A stretch of DNA of 64,000 nt, from NCBI RefSeq assembly GCF_015207875.1, contig NZ_JADEVZ010000011.1:1-64000 (forward strand), given 5' to 3'. Position numbers and translations under genes: made by a program. Positions 17,378-27,312 of this stretch are shown here, piece after piece; the first letter of the stretch is position 1; each line of letters begins with the position of its first letter. This stretch comes from Dolichospermum sp. LEGE 00240. Its GTDB lineage: Bacteria; Cyanobacteriota; Cyanobacteriia; Cyanobacteriales; Nostocaceae. The notes below the pieces were generated by a model, which worked only from the letters and a program-made list of their open reading frames with translations, was not told the origin of the DNA and did no database searches.

Positions 17378-18625
17378 ATGACTTCACTACTCCCTCGAAA
17401 CCTCAGCGTTGTTATCCGACCAGTCCAACATCGGGACTTGGAAGGAATTGATCGCTTAACTCAAGAATCATTGTCCCATCTGTCTCCCCAAGAAGCTGAT
17501 GCGGCCATGGGGCAAATGCAATGGTTAAAACGCTGGTATGGGTTACTCAAATTCTTAAGTTGGTTTCCCAATCCATTACAGTACCGCTTCTGGAGCTATG
17601 TTGCCGAACAAGGAAGGACACTACTGGGAATGATTCAAGTATCGCCTTTCAACCGCACTCGCAGCACTTGGCGAATTGATCGAGTGATGTTGGCAGGAAC
17701 GGGCGATCGCCTGGGAGTGGGTTCACAACTACTGCGTCATTGCTTTGAATCCATTTTAGAAGCACGAACGTGGATATTAGAAGTTAACATTAATGATGTT
17801 GATGCCTTAGCCCTGTATCGCCACAATGGATTTCAACGGTTGGCAGAAATGACATACTGGGAAATTAGTCCCCAGTTATTAGCAGAATTAATTCAAACCG
17901 AGCCAGATTTACCCAACCTCTTACCAGTCAGCAATGCTGATGCTCCCTTACTATATCAACTAGATACAGCATCAATGCCACCTTTGGTAAGGCAAGTATT
18001 TGACCGACATACCCACGACTTTAAAACCACCTTGTTTGGTGCTATTGGTGATGCCCTCAAGCAGTGGATGACAAAAACCGAAGTTGTTAGTGGTTACGTC
18101 TTTGAACCCCAGCGGAAAGCAGCCATTGGTTACTTTCAGGTGCAACTTGATCGCACTGGGACAAAACCCCATATCGCCACCCTGACAGTTCATCCTGCCT
18201 ATACTTGGTTGTATCCTGAACTATTATCTCAATTAGCCCGCATCGCCCAAGAATTTCCCCAACAGGGATTACAATTAGCTTCCTCTGACTATCAACCAGA
18301 AAGAGAAGAATATTTAGAGCGCATTGGGGCTAAACGTCAAGAACATACCCTGATCATGTCTCGTTCCGTCTGGCATAAACTGCGAGAATCGAAATTTGTC
18401 TCCCTAGAAGGGATTCAGTGGCAGGAAATGTTACAAGGACTGCAACCAACCCGGAAACCTATTCCTGGAGGAATGTCATGGATGCCGCAACCACAGCAGG
18501 TACAGCCAGAAAGAACTGTACCAGTGCAGTCGGAAATTGTTGCGTTCACTCATCAAAACCCTAATATAATAGACACACCTTGTCCATCAGATTCAGCCCC
18601 AGATGAACCCCATGAGCAACAATAG
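17378..18625 (+). CDS. GNAT family N-acetyltransferase, tandem type
   Basis: 415 residues. The first GNAT domain (~10-170) has the acetyl-CoA loop region RLGVGSQLLRH (~108-118) and the closing NDVDALALYRHNGFQRL (~140-157). A second, weaker GNAT-like half (~180-345) includes IATLTVHPAYTWLYPELLSQLAR. The C-terminal ~60 residues are Pro/Gln-rich and probably disordered. Substrate unknown. The stop overlaps the start of ruvX by 14-23 bases, which suggests translational coupling. Confidence 0.88.
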   Translation: MTSLLPRNLSVVIRPVQHRDLEGIDRLTQESLSHLSPQEADAAMGQMQWLKRWYGLLKFLSWFPNPLQYRFWSYVAEQGRTLLGMIQVSPFNRTRSTWRIDRVMLAGTGDRLGVGSQLLRHCFESILEARTWILEVNINDVDALALYRHNGFQRLAEMTYWEISPQLLAELIQTEPDLPNLLPVSNADAPLLYQLDTASMPPLVRQVFDRHTHDFKTTLFGAIGDALKQWMTKTEVVSGYVFEPQRKAAIGYFQVQLDRTGTKPHIATLTVHPAYTWLYPELLSQLARIAQEFPQQGLQLASSDYQPEREEYLERIGAKRQEHTLIMSRSVWHKLRESKFVSLEGIQWQEMLQGLQPTRKPIPGGMSWMPQPQQVQPERTVPVQSEIVAFTHQNPNIIDTPCPSDSAPDEPHEQQ

Positions 18626-19103
18626 CACGATCTCCCAACAGCCATCACAATCATTTATTTCCGCCTTGGGCGTGGATGTTGGTAGTAAACGCATTGGTTT
18701 AGCTGGATGTGATGGCACAGGGTTAATTGCTACGGGTATAACCACAATTGAGCGTAAGTCTTTTGTCGAAGATGTCGAGAAAATTCAGCAAATAGTCAAT
18801 GAGCGACAAGTGCAAATTCTCATTGTCGGTTTACCTTATTCAATGGATGGTTCTATCGGTTTTCAAGCCCGTCATGTCCAAAAATTTGCGGCTAGATTGG
18901 CGGCAGCACTGAAACTTCCCTGGGAATATATGGATGAAAGATTAACTTCTTATCAAGCACAACAACTGCTAATAGCTGAAAATCGCTCTCCATCAAGAAA
19001 TAAGGGTTTAATTGACCGTAAGGCTGCTGCATTGATTTTACAACAGTGGCTAGATGCTAGACGTAGTTCAGCGCCGAAATTGGTAACATTTGCTGATGAG
19101 TGA
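18603..19103 (+). CDS. ruvX: RuvX/YqgF family putative Holliday junction resolvase
   Basis: 166 residues, RNase H-fold family. YqgF takes part in pre-16S rRNA 5' processing in other bacteria and is also proposed as a resolvase. Motifs: LGVDVGSKRIGLAG with the first catalytic Asp (~23-36), LIVGLPYSMDGSIG (~74-87), MDERLTSYQA with the acidic pair (~113-122) and the final Asp in DRKAAALILQQWL (~138-150). Start could be ATG 18603 or 18612; both overlap the GNAT gene. Confidence 0.92.
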   Translation: MNPMSNNSTISQQPSQSFISALGVDVGSKRIGLAGCDGTGLIATGITTIERKSFVEDVEKIQQIVNERQVQILIVGLPYSMDGSIGFQARHVQKFAARLAAALKLPWEYMDERLTSYQAQQLLIAENRSPSRNKGLIDRKAAALILQQWLDARRSSAPKLVTFADE

Positions 19104-19231
19104 TCCCTTTTAACATGGTATTCTAAAAACTATTACTTCTTATCTCTGAATTTATGGTTGACATCGGCTGTCATTTAGCGGTTCAATGATTTCCATATAT
19201 AAGAGTATTGTTACAGTTACATAATTCAGCT

Positions 19232-19804
19232 ATGTATTCATCTCCACTTCCTGAAGACAATGATCACGATTCCGAAAGTTCTCTGATTTTAACAGATGAG
19301 CTAAAACGAACACTAGAATGTTACATCGAGCATACCCTCGATGTAGAGGGGGAAAAATATGTTCTCCTTCTGCCTGTAGATGCACCAATAGAAATTTTTG
19401 CTTGGCAAGCCGATGGCGATGAAGAAGAAGCCGTCTTGGTGGAAGATGATGAGATGATAGAGGAAATTTTCGGCACTGCTCAAGCGGTTCTTTCTGAGCA
19501 AAACCTGATTCTCAAGAACACTGCTTATGCTTTGACTGTAGCAGGTGAGTTGCCTCCTGAAGATGAATCGAAATTCTTTACTTTAGAAATCGAAGATGAG
19601 GAAAACGGTTTAGAACCAGAGCAATTAATGGAAATTGCCACTTTTTATCATGATGAACAAGAGTATGCAATTTATACTCCCCTTGATCCCCTGCTCTTTT
19701 TTGCGAGAATGACTAAAACTGGTGAACCAGAATTACTTTCTCCTGAAGAGTTCCGTAAATTTCAACCCCTCTTAGAAGAACATCTTTTTAATGAAGTTGA
19801 GTAA
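19232..19804 (+). CDS. DUF3727 domain protein
   Basis: 190 residues from ATG 19232; the TTG at 19208 is less likely. Strongly acidic, with two repeats of a DUF1292-like strand pattern: EKYVLLLPVDAPIEIFAW (~46-63) and QEYAIYTPLDPLLFFARM (~150-168). This arrangement is that of cyanobacterial and plastid DUF3727 proteins, function unknown. It follows ruvX by 130 bases in the same direction. Confidence 0.85.
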   Translation: MYSSPLPEDNDHDSESSLILTDELKRTLECYIEHTLDVEGEKYVLLLPVDAPIEIFAWQADGDEEEAVLVEDDEMIEEIFGTAQAVLSEQNLILKNTAYALTVAGELPPEDESKFFTLEIEDEENGLEPEQLMEIATFYHDEQEYAIYTPLDPLLFFARMTKTGEPELLSPEEFRKFQPLLEEHLFNEVE

Positions 19805-19843
19805 TTGGTGATTGGTAATTGGTAATTGGTAATTTAATTACTC

Positions 19844-19963
19844 AGCAATTCTCATTTTGAAACGAGTTTGCGTCATTTCAGCGATCCCCAGATTCGTTAA
19901 GAATTGTAAAACCCTATGAATGTAAGGGTTTCAATGTCATGAAACCTTAAAATGAGAATTGCT
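19844..19963. repeat. Foldback (MITE-like) element
   Basis: AGCAATTCTCATTTT (19844-19858) is exactly inverted at 19949-19963, bounding 120 bp without an open frame. Internal pieces GATTCGTTAAG and GTAAGGGTTTCA resemble GGATTCGTAAG and GTAAGGGTTTCA in the element at 187-330, so the two may belong to one family with different ends. Heptamers TTGGTAA lie just before it (19805-19833). Confidence 0.7.
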
Positions 19964-20070
19964 GTTAATTACTCTTGCCTTTTGCCTTATTCAAAAATCT
20001 AAATACATCTAAACCTAAAATTTTTCTTTATTCCTTTCTTTCTTCCTCCTGACTCCTGACCCAAAAAATT

Positions 20071-20595
20071 ATGACTCGCAACCATCTATTAGAGCCTAAC
20101 TTGATTTTAGCAGGTTCAGTTTTGACGCTGACACCAGATGTGATCCGACAATATGGGCTGAAAGGGCTAGTACTAGATGTAGATGAAACTTTAGTCCCGA
20201 TGACAACAAGTTCTACTTTCCCAGAATTGCAAGCATGGATAGAAGAAATTCGGGTTTATACGACATTGTGGTTAGTTAGTAATAATTTAAGTGAGGCGCG
20301 AATTGGTGGTATTGCCCGTTCTCTTGATTTACCCTACTACTTAGGTGCGGCTAAACCCTCCCGCCGGAAAATTCGGGCGGCGTTGCAGGAGATGAATTTA
20401 CCTGCACATCAAGTGGGGATGGTGGGCGATCGCTTGTTTACTGATGTTTTAGCGGGTAATCGCTTGGGAATGTTTACAATTTTAGTCGAACCAATTATCC
20501 ATCCCGATTTTACAGCCCTCCGTTCCCATCCTATCCGTAATATTGAAGTCTGGATCTCAGAGATATTGGGCGCATCTATTACGGGGAAGAGGTAA
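20071..20595 (+). CDS. YqeG family HAD IIIA-type phosphatase
   Basis: 174 residues. HAD motif I is VLDVDETLVPM (~34-44), motif II is LVSNN (~71-75), and the Lys and acidic motifs are in AAKPSRRKI and GMVGDRLFTDVLAGN (~113-127). YqeG proteins are cytoplasmic phosphatases; some act on phosphatidylglycerol phosphate, so a lipid role is possible. Length and motif order are typical. Transcribed alone. Confidence 0.9.
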   Translation: MTRNHLLEPNLILAGSVLTLTPDVIRQYGLKGLVLDVDETLVPMTTSSTFPELQAWIEEIRVYTTLWLVSNNLSEARIGGIARSLDLPYYLGAAKPSRRKIRAALQEMNLPAHQVGMVGDRLFTDVLAGNRLGMFTILVEPIIHPDFTALRSHPIRNIEVWISEILGASITGKR

Positions 20596-20779
20596 TAGGC
20601 GTTTTTCTGTGTTGATTAAGATACGAACCTTAACAAGAATTTATAATTCATCAGGAAAGTAAACCTAAAGAAATAGTTAAGGAATGATCAAATTGACAAA
20701 AAATCAGAGATTATTAATTTCAATAACATCAGGGTCAGCCAAACAAGACCCTAGCAGATAATAGATAAATATAAACCCG

Positions 20780-20827
20780 TACAGCGTCAACCTTCACTAT
20801 AGAGGGATTGGCGCTGTATAATTTTTT
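20780..20827 (+). terminator. Hairpin with T-run just before proB
   Basis: TACAGCG (20780-20786) pairs with CGCTGTA (20812-20818), supported by inner CAA/TTG pairing, followed by TAATTTTTT (20819-20827). It ends 23 bases before the proB start codon and 185 bases after the YqeG gene. It may terminate the YqeG transcript or work as an attenuator in a proB leader. Confidence 0.65.
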
Positions 20828-20849
20828 GGTGACAACTGACCACTAACTA

Positions 20850-21959
20850 ATGACCAAAACAATTGTTGTTAAAATCGGTACTTCTAGCCTTACTCAACCA
20901 GAGACAGGACAATTAGCCCTTTCTAGCATTGCTACCTTAGCGGAAACTCTGTCTGATTTGAGACGACAGGGACATCGGGTCATTTTAGTTTCTTCCGGTG
21001 CAGTGGGAGTTGGTTGTGCGCGGTTAGGTTTGACGGAACGTCCCAAAACTATAGCTTTAAAACAGGCTATAGCAGCAGTGGGACAGGGTAGATTAATGCG
21101 TATATATGATGATTTATTTAGTATTTTGCAACAGCCTATTGCTCAAGTATTATTGACTAGAGCAGATTTGGTACAACGTAGCCGCTATCTCAATGCTAAT
21201 AACACTTTTCAAGAATTACTAGATTTTGGAGTAATTCCTATAGTTAATGAAAATGATACAGTAGCGGTAGAAGAATTAAAATTTGGGGATAATGACACCC
21301 TGTCTGCATTAGTAGCCAGTTTAGTAGAAGCAGATTGGCTGTTCTTATTAACGGATGTTGATAGATTATATTCGGCTGATCCTCGTTCCGTACCCGATGC
21401 TAAACCAATTAGTTTAGTTAGTAGTATGCAAGAACTGACAGATTTACAGGTTCAAACTGGTGGACAGGGTTCTCAATGGGGGACTGGGGGAATGATGACG
21501 AAAATTTCAGCGGCGAGAATTGCGATCGCTGCTGGTATCCGCACAGTGATTACTCAAGGACAATTTCCCCGGAACATTGAAAAAATTATCCAAGGGGAAC
21601 TCATTGGTACACATTTTGCACCGCAACCAGAACCAACCTCAGCCCGAAAACGTTGGATAGCCTATGGTTTGATTCCTGGAGGAAAATTATATTTAGACGA
21701 AGGGGCGATCGCCGCCGTTGTCGAAGCAGGGAAATCCTTATTAGCAGCGGGGATTAAAGCCGTAGAAGGAGAATTTGACAATCAAGAGGCGGTGCAATTA
21801 TGTGATAGTAATGGTGATGAAATTGCTAGAGGGTTGGTGAATTATAATAGTGGGGAATTACAGAAAATTTGCGGACAACATTCACGGGAAATTCCATTAA
21901 TTCTAGGTTATGAAGGTGCAGATACTGTGATTCACCGCGATAACTTAGTTTTAATTTAA
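20850..21959 (+). CDS. proB: Glutamate 5-kinase
   Basis: 369 residues. ProB phosphorylates glutamate, the first and feedback-controlled step of proline synthesis. The amino-acid kinase domain (~1-255) has KIGTSSL (~8-14), VSSGAVGVG (~49-57), [19 protein letters not shown] (~133-151) and [12 protein letters not shown] (~209-220). The C-terminal PUA domain (~275-365) is present, as in the long form. Preceded closely by the hairpin at 20780. Confidence 0.96.
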   Translation: MTKTIVVKIGTSSLTQPETGQLALSSIATLAETLSDLRRQGHRVILVSSGAVGVGCARLGLTERPKTIALKQAIAAVGQGRLMRIYDDLFSILQQPIAQVLLTRADLVQRSRYLNANNTFQELLDFGVIPIVNENDTVAVEELKFGDNDTLSALVASLVEADWLFLLTDVDRLYSADPRSVPDAKPISLVSSMQELTDLQVQTGGQGSQWGTGGMMTKISAARIAIAAGIRTVITQGQFPRNIEKIIQGELIGTHFAPQPEPTSARKRWIAYGLIPGGKLYLDEGAIAAVVEAGKSLLAAGIKAVEGEFDNQEAVQLCDSNGDEIARGLVNYNSGELQKICGQHSREIPLILGYEGADTVIHRDNLVLI

Positions 21960-22067
21960 ATACAGAATTTCCTGTAGGGGCGGGGTTTCCCCGCCCAGAA
22001 GTCAGGAGTCAGGAGAAGAAAGAAGAAAGAAAAAAATCACCAATTACCAATTACCAATTACCAAATT

Positions 22068-23255
22068 GTGAATCTACTCCGTTTAATCCCAATTTTCGAT
22101 AATTCCGTTTCTAGCTGGGGTTTAGAAGCCCGATTATTGCGCTGGCTAACATTAATGTGGATGTTCATCGGCCTAGTCATCCTCTTTTCCGCATCCTATC
22201 CCGTTGCTGATGCCCGTCATGGTGACGGTTTGTATTATTTTAAACGACAAATTCTTTGGGCTATAGCTTCCCTAATTATTTTCAACATCATTGTTAATCT
22301 GCCATTGCGAAAAATCTTGGGTGTATCTCATTGGTTTTTAATATTTTTCCTGATGTTGATTTTTTTGACATTAATACCAGGATTAGGAAAAAAAGCCTTT
22401 GATGCGGCTAGATGGATAGCCATTGGACCGATTCCTATCCAACCATCGGAATTAATTAAACCTTTTTTAGTGTTACAAAGTGCCACACTTTTTAGTCAGT
22501 GGGAAAAACGACCTTGGGGAATTCGGTTATCTTGGTTGGGTGTTTTTGGTCTTGTACTTTTAGGAATTCTTGCCCAACCTAACTTAAGTACCACAGCACT
22601 TTGCGGAATGACAATGTGGTTTATTGCCTTAGCTGCAGGATTACCATATAAATACTTGGGAGGAACAGCCTTTGGTGGCATACTTTTAGCATTGCTTAGT
22701 ATTAGTATCAAAGAATATCAACGCAAACGCATTATGTCCTTTATGAATCCTTGGGCTGATGCTACAGGAGATGGTTATCAGTTAGTACAAAGTTTATTGG
22801 CTGTAGGTTCAGGTCAAACTTGGGGGTCTGGATTTGGACTTTCTCAACAAAAGTTATTTTATTTACCAATTCAAGATACTGATTTTATTTTCGCAATTTT
22901 TTCCGAAGAATTTGGTTTTATTGGCGCTATTTTATTATTAATAATGTTAGCCATATTTGCCACATTAGGATTAATTATTGCTCTTAAATCCAAAAATATC
23001 ACATCCAAATTAGTGGCAATTGGTGTAGTAGTTGTTATGATTGGCCAATCATTATTACATATTGGTGTAACGACAGGTGCTTTACCAACTACAGGTTTAC
23101 CCTTACCTATGTTTAGTTATGGTGGTAATTCCATGGTTGCCAGTTTGCTATCTTCTGCGTTATTAATTCGAGTAGCTAGAGAGGGTAGTGAAGCAGAAGT
23201 AGTGCCTTTACGAAAAACACAACCGGAAAGTCGAACCAGGAGACGATTTTTTTAG
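22068..23255 (+). CDS. ftsW: FtsW/RodA family peptidoglycan polymerase, probably FtsW
   Basis: 395 residues with about ten membrane segments. SEDS proteins polymerise lipid II; FtsW does so at the division site. Family marks: ARWIAIGPIPIQPSELIKP (~124-142), the catalytic region with NPWADATGDGYQLVQSL (~226-242), EEFGFIGA (~279-286) and TGLPLPMFSYGGNSM (~343-357). The GTG start lies directly after a run of TTACCAA heptamers with no Shine-Dalgarno, so the true start is uncertain by a few codons. Confidence 0.92.
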   Translation: MNLLRLIPIFDNSVSSWGLEARLLRWLTLMWMFIGLVILFSASYPVADARHGDGLYYFKRQILWAIASLIIFNIIVNLPLRKILGVSHWFLIFFLMLIFLTLIPGLGKKAFDAARWIAIGPIPIQPSELIKPFLVLQSATLFSQWEKRPWGIRLSWLGVFGLVLLGILAQPNLSTTALCGMTMWFIALAAGLPYKYLGGTAFGGILLALLSISIKEYQRKRIMSFMNPWADATGDGYQLVQSLLAVGSGQTWGSGFGLSQQKLFYLPIQDTDFIFAIFSEEFGFIGAILLLIMLAIFATLGLIIALKSKNITSKLVAIGVVVVMIGQSLLHIGVTTGALPTTGLPLPMFSYGGNSMVASLLSSALLIRVAREGSEAEVVPLRKTQPESRTRRRFF

Positions 23256-23293
23256 CTTAACCGACACCAACCACTGTCTAAGTAGGGTTTGCT

Positions 23294-23320
23294 GATAGCG
23301 TAGCGTGGCGTTAGCCATAG
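23294..23320. repeat. Dispersed GCGTAGCGTGGCGTTAGCC repeat
   Basis: A 27-base unit beginning GATAGCGTAGCG and ending GCGTTAGCCATAG. An identical copy lies at 33789-33815. Degenerate or inverted pieces occur at 4221-4250, 6460-6479 and 31526-31549. The rest of 23256-23524 shows nothing beyond the moeB upstream region. Confidence 0.85.
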
Positions 23321-23524
23321 TTCTAGCCCTCTCAGAATAGGATAGAATGTACGCTTGGATAGAATACTCTTATGTGATATTATCCGTACAAAATGCTCAA
23401 GCTAAGTGAACGGCAAAGCTGGACTCTGGATGAAAACCACCAGTTTCCAGCCGAGACAATTAAACTGATAAAGTTAGCAAATTTAAGTTAACATTAATAC
23501 TCCGCGCTGATTCATACAACTGCT

Positions 23525-24697
23525 ATGCTAAATCCCAATCTGGATGAAATCCAGTTGACGAAAGACGACTACGAACGCTATTCCCGCCACCTAATTTTGC
23601 CAGAAGTGGGCATGGAAGGGCAAAAACGCCTAAAAGCCGCCAGTGTATTGTGTATTGGTACTGGTGGACTAGGTTCACCATTGCTGTTATATCTCGCCGC
23701 CGCAGGTATAGGCAGAATTGGTATTGTTGATTTTGATGTTGTGGATACCTCTAACCTGCAACGTCAAGTTATTCATGGGACATCTTGGGTAGGTAAACCC
23801 AAAATCGAGTCAGCAAAAAACCGGATTCATGAAATTAACCCCCATTGTCAGGTTGATTTGTATGAAACTCGTCTGAGTTCCGAAAACGCCCTGGATATTA
23901 TCCGTCCTTACGATATCGTTGTTGATGGCACTGATAACTTCCCAACTCGGTATTTAGTCAACGACGCTTGCGTATTGTTAGATAAACCCAACGTCTACGG
24001 TTCTATTTTCCGGTTTGAAGGACAAGCCACCGTCTTTAACTATGAGGGTGGTCCTAACTATCGTGACTTGTACCCCGAACCACCACCACCAGGAATGGTT
24101 CCCTCCTGTGCAGAAGGTGGAGTGCTGGGAATTTTACCGGGAATGATTGGGATTATTCAAGCTACAGAAACAGTGAAAATTATTCTGGGCAATGGTACTA
24201 CCTTGAGTGGTAGACTGGTGCTTTATAATGCCTTGGATATGAAATTCCGGGAGTTAAAACTGCGTCCTAACCCCATTCGTCCAGTTATTGACAAGCTAAT
24301 AGATTACGAACAATTCTGTGGTATTCCCCAAGCCCAAGCCGAAGAAGCGAAACAGCACATGGAAATTCAAGAAATGACTGTGAAGGAATTGAAGGCGTTA
24401 TTAGATGCTGGTGCAAAGGATTTTGTGCTGCTAGACGTGCGTAATCCTCATGAGTATGAAATTGCGAGAATTCCCGGTTCTGTGTTAGTCCCTTTACCAG
24501 ATATTGAAAATGGTGATGGTGTGGCGAAGGTGAAGGAATTACTTAATGGACACCGTTTAATTGCTCATTGTAAAATGGGTGGGCGTTCCGCGAAAGCCTT
24601 GGCTATCTTGAAGGCAGCGGGGATTGCTGGGACAAATGTGAAAGGGGGAATTAATGCTTGGAGTCAAGAAGTAGATGCTTCTGTTCCTCAGTATTAA
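23525..24697 (+). CDS. moeB: MoeB-type adenylyltransferase with C-terminal rhodanese domain
   Basis: 390 residues. The ThiF/MoeB domain (~10-260) adenylates the C-terminus of a ubiquitin-like sulfur carrier such as MoaD or ThiS. Motifs: GTGGLGSPLLLYLAAAGIG (~48-66), DTSNLQRQ with the Arg finger, and PSCAEGGVLGILPG holding a conserved Cys. The zinc Cys-x-x-Cys pairs of E. coli MoeB are absent, as in the cyanobacterial form I know. The rhodanese domain (~290-388) has active-site loop CKMGGRS, so the protein can combine activation and sulfur transfer. Confidence 0.93.
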   Translation: MLNPNLDEIQLTKDDYERYSRHLILPEVGMEGQKRLKAASVLCIGTGGLGSPLLLYLAAAGIGRIGIVDFDVVDTSNLQRQVIHGTSWVGKPKIESAKNRIHEINPHCQVDLYETRLSSENALDIIRPYDIVVDGTDNFPTRYLVNDACVLLDKPNVYGSIFRFEGQATVFNYEGGPNYRDLYPEPPPPGMVPSCAEGGVLGILPGMIGIIQATETVKIILGNGTTLSGRLVLYNALDMKFRELKLRPNPIRPVIDKLIDYEQFCGIPQAQAEEAKQHMEIQEMTVKELKALLDAGAKDFVLLDVRNPHEYEIARIPGSVLVPLPDIENGDGVAKVKELLNGHRLIAHCKMGGRSAKALAILKAAGIAGTNVKGGINAWSQEVDASVPQY

Positions 24698-25597
24698 GTA
24701 GTCGGACAAAATTAAATTCACTCGTTGAGAGAGGGAACTCTTAACTGGGAACAGGGAACAGAAAAATCAGTTGTGTAATTAATTCTGTCCCATTACTGAA
24801 TCGTTTTTTCAGGGAAAACCTCTAAGAGGTTGTTTAAAAAGTATTAGATAAAACCAGTAATTTCCAAAAACCTAACCCCCTAGCCCCCCATTCCCTGGCA
24901 GGGAATGGGGGTTTTAAAGCCTCTCCCCGACGCGGGGAGAGGTTTGGAGAGGAGTTTATTTATACATTAAAAACTTTTAAAACATCCTCTAAGTATCTCC
25001 AGTCCGATGTTAATTCCTTTCCACTAGTAAGTAAGTGAACGGAAAAAACCGAAATATGTAACGAAAAGTAAAAAGTAAAGTTGTCCAAAACCTCTTCCCT
25101 GTTCCCTTGTCATAACGACAATTTTTAACGCCAACCTACTTAGTCTGTCAGATAAATACGAAGGAAAAAGAAAAGAAGATAGGTAATCTTTCGCAGGGAA
25201 GGGAGTAACAGCAAGATACCCAATATTTCAGATGCTTGGGTATCTTGTAATGATGAATGTGGAGGCATTTATTTTATTTATTGATATAATTTATACAAAA
25301 AAATCTTTAAAAAATACCAAAATTGTCCATTACTCATACTTCTTTTAAAGAGTAAGATGTCTAAAGTTTGCAAAAACTTCATGAAAAATTTAGCTATAGC
25401 AGTTTCTATCTAGGAGAGGACATCCCGTAATCATAAAACATGGCTTGAGTAACCCTGCTGCTTGATTTAGAGACTAAAAGACTTTTCCCTTTCCTGCTAT
25501 CAATAAACAGGAATTGAGGGTAAATTTAGTTTCAAAAACTCAACTTAAGCAGTACATATCGTCACAGCAACTTGCCGAAACAACAATATATTGCATT
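24698..25597. other. Long spacer with repeats and a leader hairpin
   Basis: No gene supported. It holds a copy of the GGGAACTCTTAACTGGGAAC repeat (24733-24761) and a GC-rich double hairpin common in cyanobacteria: CCATTCCCTGG/CAGGGAATGG (24887-24909) followed by CCTCTCCCC/GGGGAGAGG (24920-24941). A perfect 12-base inverted repeat CAAGATACCCAA/TTGGGTATCTTG lies at 25212-25247 with no T-run. The last ~300 bases are AT-rich and should carry the promoter and leader of the response regulator. Confidence 0.6.
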
Positions 25598-26314
25598 ATG
25601 GATACGCTTTCCACAACTAAGTCTAAGATCCTGATTGTAGATGATGATGCCAGTGTTCGCAACTTGATTCAGCGTTTCTTGAGTCGTAAATATGAAATTG
25701 AGTCAGCCGCGGACGGTAAAACGGCTCTTGTTTGTTTTGAAAAATTAAATCCGGCTTTAGTAATTCTTGATTGGAATTTACCAGATGCAAATGGATATAA
25801 ACTGTGTCAAGAGATGCAGAGCCGGACTAATGTTTTGGTAATGATGCTGACTAGTCGCAATGATGAAGCTGATAAAATTAAGGTCTTGGCTGCTGGTGCG
25901 GATGATTTTTTAACTAAACCATTTAGTCTGGCGGAGGTGGAAGTTAGGGTGGAAGCACTATTAAGGCGTGTTCGCTATATTCAGCCCGGTGTTGCACAAC
26001 GCCTCATTTTTAATCAGTTGTCTATTAACTCGGACGCACGGGAGGTTACACTCAATAATAAAGCTTTGCCTTTGACTGCTTTGGAGTTTAATATTTTACA
26101 TTTTCTAGCTACCCATCCTGGACAAGCATGGAGTCGCACTCAATTAATTCAAAAGATTTGGGGGTGTGATTATGTGGGTGATGGTCGCGTTGTTGATGTG
26201 CATATTGGTCAGTTACGCAAGAAAATGGAGGCTGATTCTAGTATGCCGGAGTTTATTAAGACGGTACGGGGTTATGGCTATAAGTTTGATCCACCGGAAA
26301 ATCCCACGATTTAA
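25598..26314 (+). CDS. OmpR/PhoB-type response regulator
   Basis: 238 residues from ATG 25598; the upstream TTG at 25514 would add 28 unlikely residues. Receiver (~8-120): acidic pair in LIVDDDASV, phospho-acceptor Asp in LVILDWNLPDANG, Thr in MMLTSR and Lys in FLTKPF. The C-terminal winged helix (~140-235) has LTALEFNILHFLATHPGQAWSR and the RVVDVHIGQLRKKM recognition region. No histidine kinase is adjacent, so the partner is unknown. Note the long 5' region with a hairpin. Confidence 0.93.
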   Translation: MDTLSTTKSKILIVDDDASVRNLIQRFLSRKYEIESAADGKTALVCFEKLNPALVILDWNLPDANGYKLCQEMQSRTNVLVMMLTSRNDEADKIKVLAAGADDFLTKPFSLAEVEVRVEALLRRVRYIQPGVAQRLIFNQLSINSDAREVTLNNKALPLTALEFNILHFLATHPGQAWSRTQLIQKIWGCDYVGDGRVVDVHIGQLRKKMEADSSMPEFIKTVRGYGYKFDPPENPTI

Positions 26315-26526
26315 ATTTGGCGAAATATGATGGTTGTGATGGCTTAACAATTTGCTCAAATCTGGGCTTGATGAGATGATTTAGGTGATTAATCGGTAGA
26401 TATTGGAGCTAAAGTCTGTCAGGGAGTCGTATCTACTCAAGCCTCGGATAAAACCTTTAATTTTTTGCTTCTATAGGATATTCTCTGGTTGAGGACAAAC
26501 TGCATTTTTAGCTTGAAAAAATATAT

Positions 26527-27312
26527 ATGCAAATTACTGTAATGACCTTTAATCTCCGCTATGATAAACCAGATCCGGGGGTGCGTCAGTGGATAAAGCG
26601 TGTGGGGGCGATCGCTTCTTTAATTCAATATTACAAACCGGATTTGCTGGGGACACAGGAGGGTAAATCTCATCAACTGGCAGATTTACAATCACTCTTA
26701 CCGGAATATAACATTATTGGGGGCGATCGCACTGGCACAGGAACGGGTGAACATTGTGCAATTTTCTATAACCCACAATATCTGAAACTTGAGGAAACAC
26801 AGGATTTTTATCTCAGTGATACTCCAGACGTTCCTGGTAGCATTACTTGGGGAACTCGGTTACCACGTATGGCTACTTGGGCTAATTTTGAGCTTATTAA
26901 TCCTGGTCTATCTTTAACTATATTAAATACCCATTTAGATCACGAAAATGCCCAATCTAGGGAGTTAAGTGCAGCTTTAATTGGTCAACGGTTGGCGGAA
27001 TTTCCTCCAGAAAACTACTTGCTGCTTACGGGGGATTTTAACGCCAATCCTGATACTCCAGAACGGCAAATTTTTCTATCTCCTTTAGCTAATGGTAAGC
27101 AATTACAAGATCCTTTAGGGACTCTACCTCTAGAACAACAGAAAACTTTTCACGATTTTACAGGTGAAGCCTGGGATGCTATTGATACTATATATTGCGA
27201 TCGCTCTTTCCCCCTAGAACAAGTCATTATTAATCGTCAACAGTGGGAAGAAGTATGGCCTTCTGACCATTTTCCTGTGATTGTAAAATTAACAGTTTCA
27301 AAATCTGAATAG
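26527..27312 (+). CDS. Endonuclease/exonuclease/phosphatase family protein
   Basis: 261 residues. The fold of DNase I and related metal-dependent phosphodiesterases is shown by MTFNLRYD (~6-13), the Glu in LLGTQEGK (~43-50), NTHLDHEN (~138-145), TGDFNANPDTP (~172-182), and the closing SDHFPVIVKL with catalytic His. No signal peptide is seen, so it should be intracellular. Substrate unknown: nucleic acid, inositol phosphate or sphingolipid-type substrates are all known in the family. Monocistronic. Confidence 0.9.
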   Translation: MQITVMTFNLRYDKPDPGVRQWIKRVGAIASLIQYYKPDLLGTQEGKSHQLADLQSLLPEYNIIGGDRTGTGTGEHCAIFYNPQYLKLEETQDFYLSDTPDVPGSITWGTRLPRMATWANFELINPGLSLTILNTHLDHENAQSRELSAALIGQRLAEFPPENYLLLTGDFNANPDTPERQIFLSPLANGKQLQDPLGTLPLEQQKTFHDFTGEAWDAIDTIYCDRSFPLEQVIINRQQWEEVWPSDHFPVIVKLTVSKSE

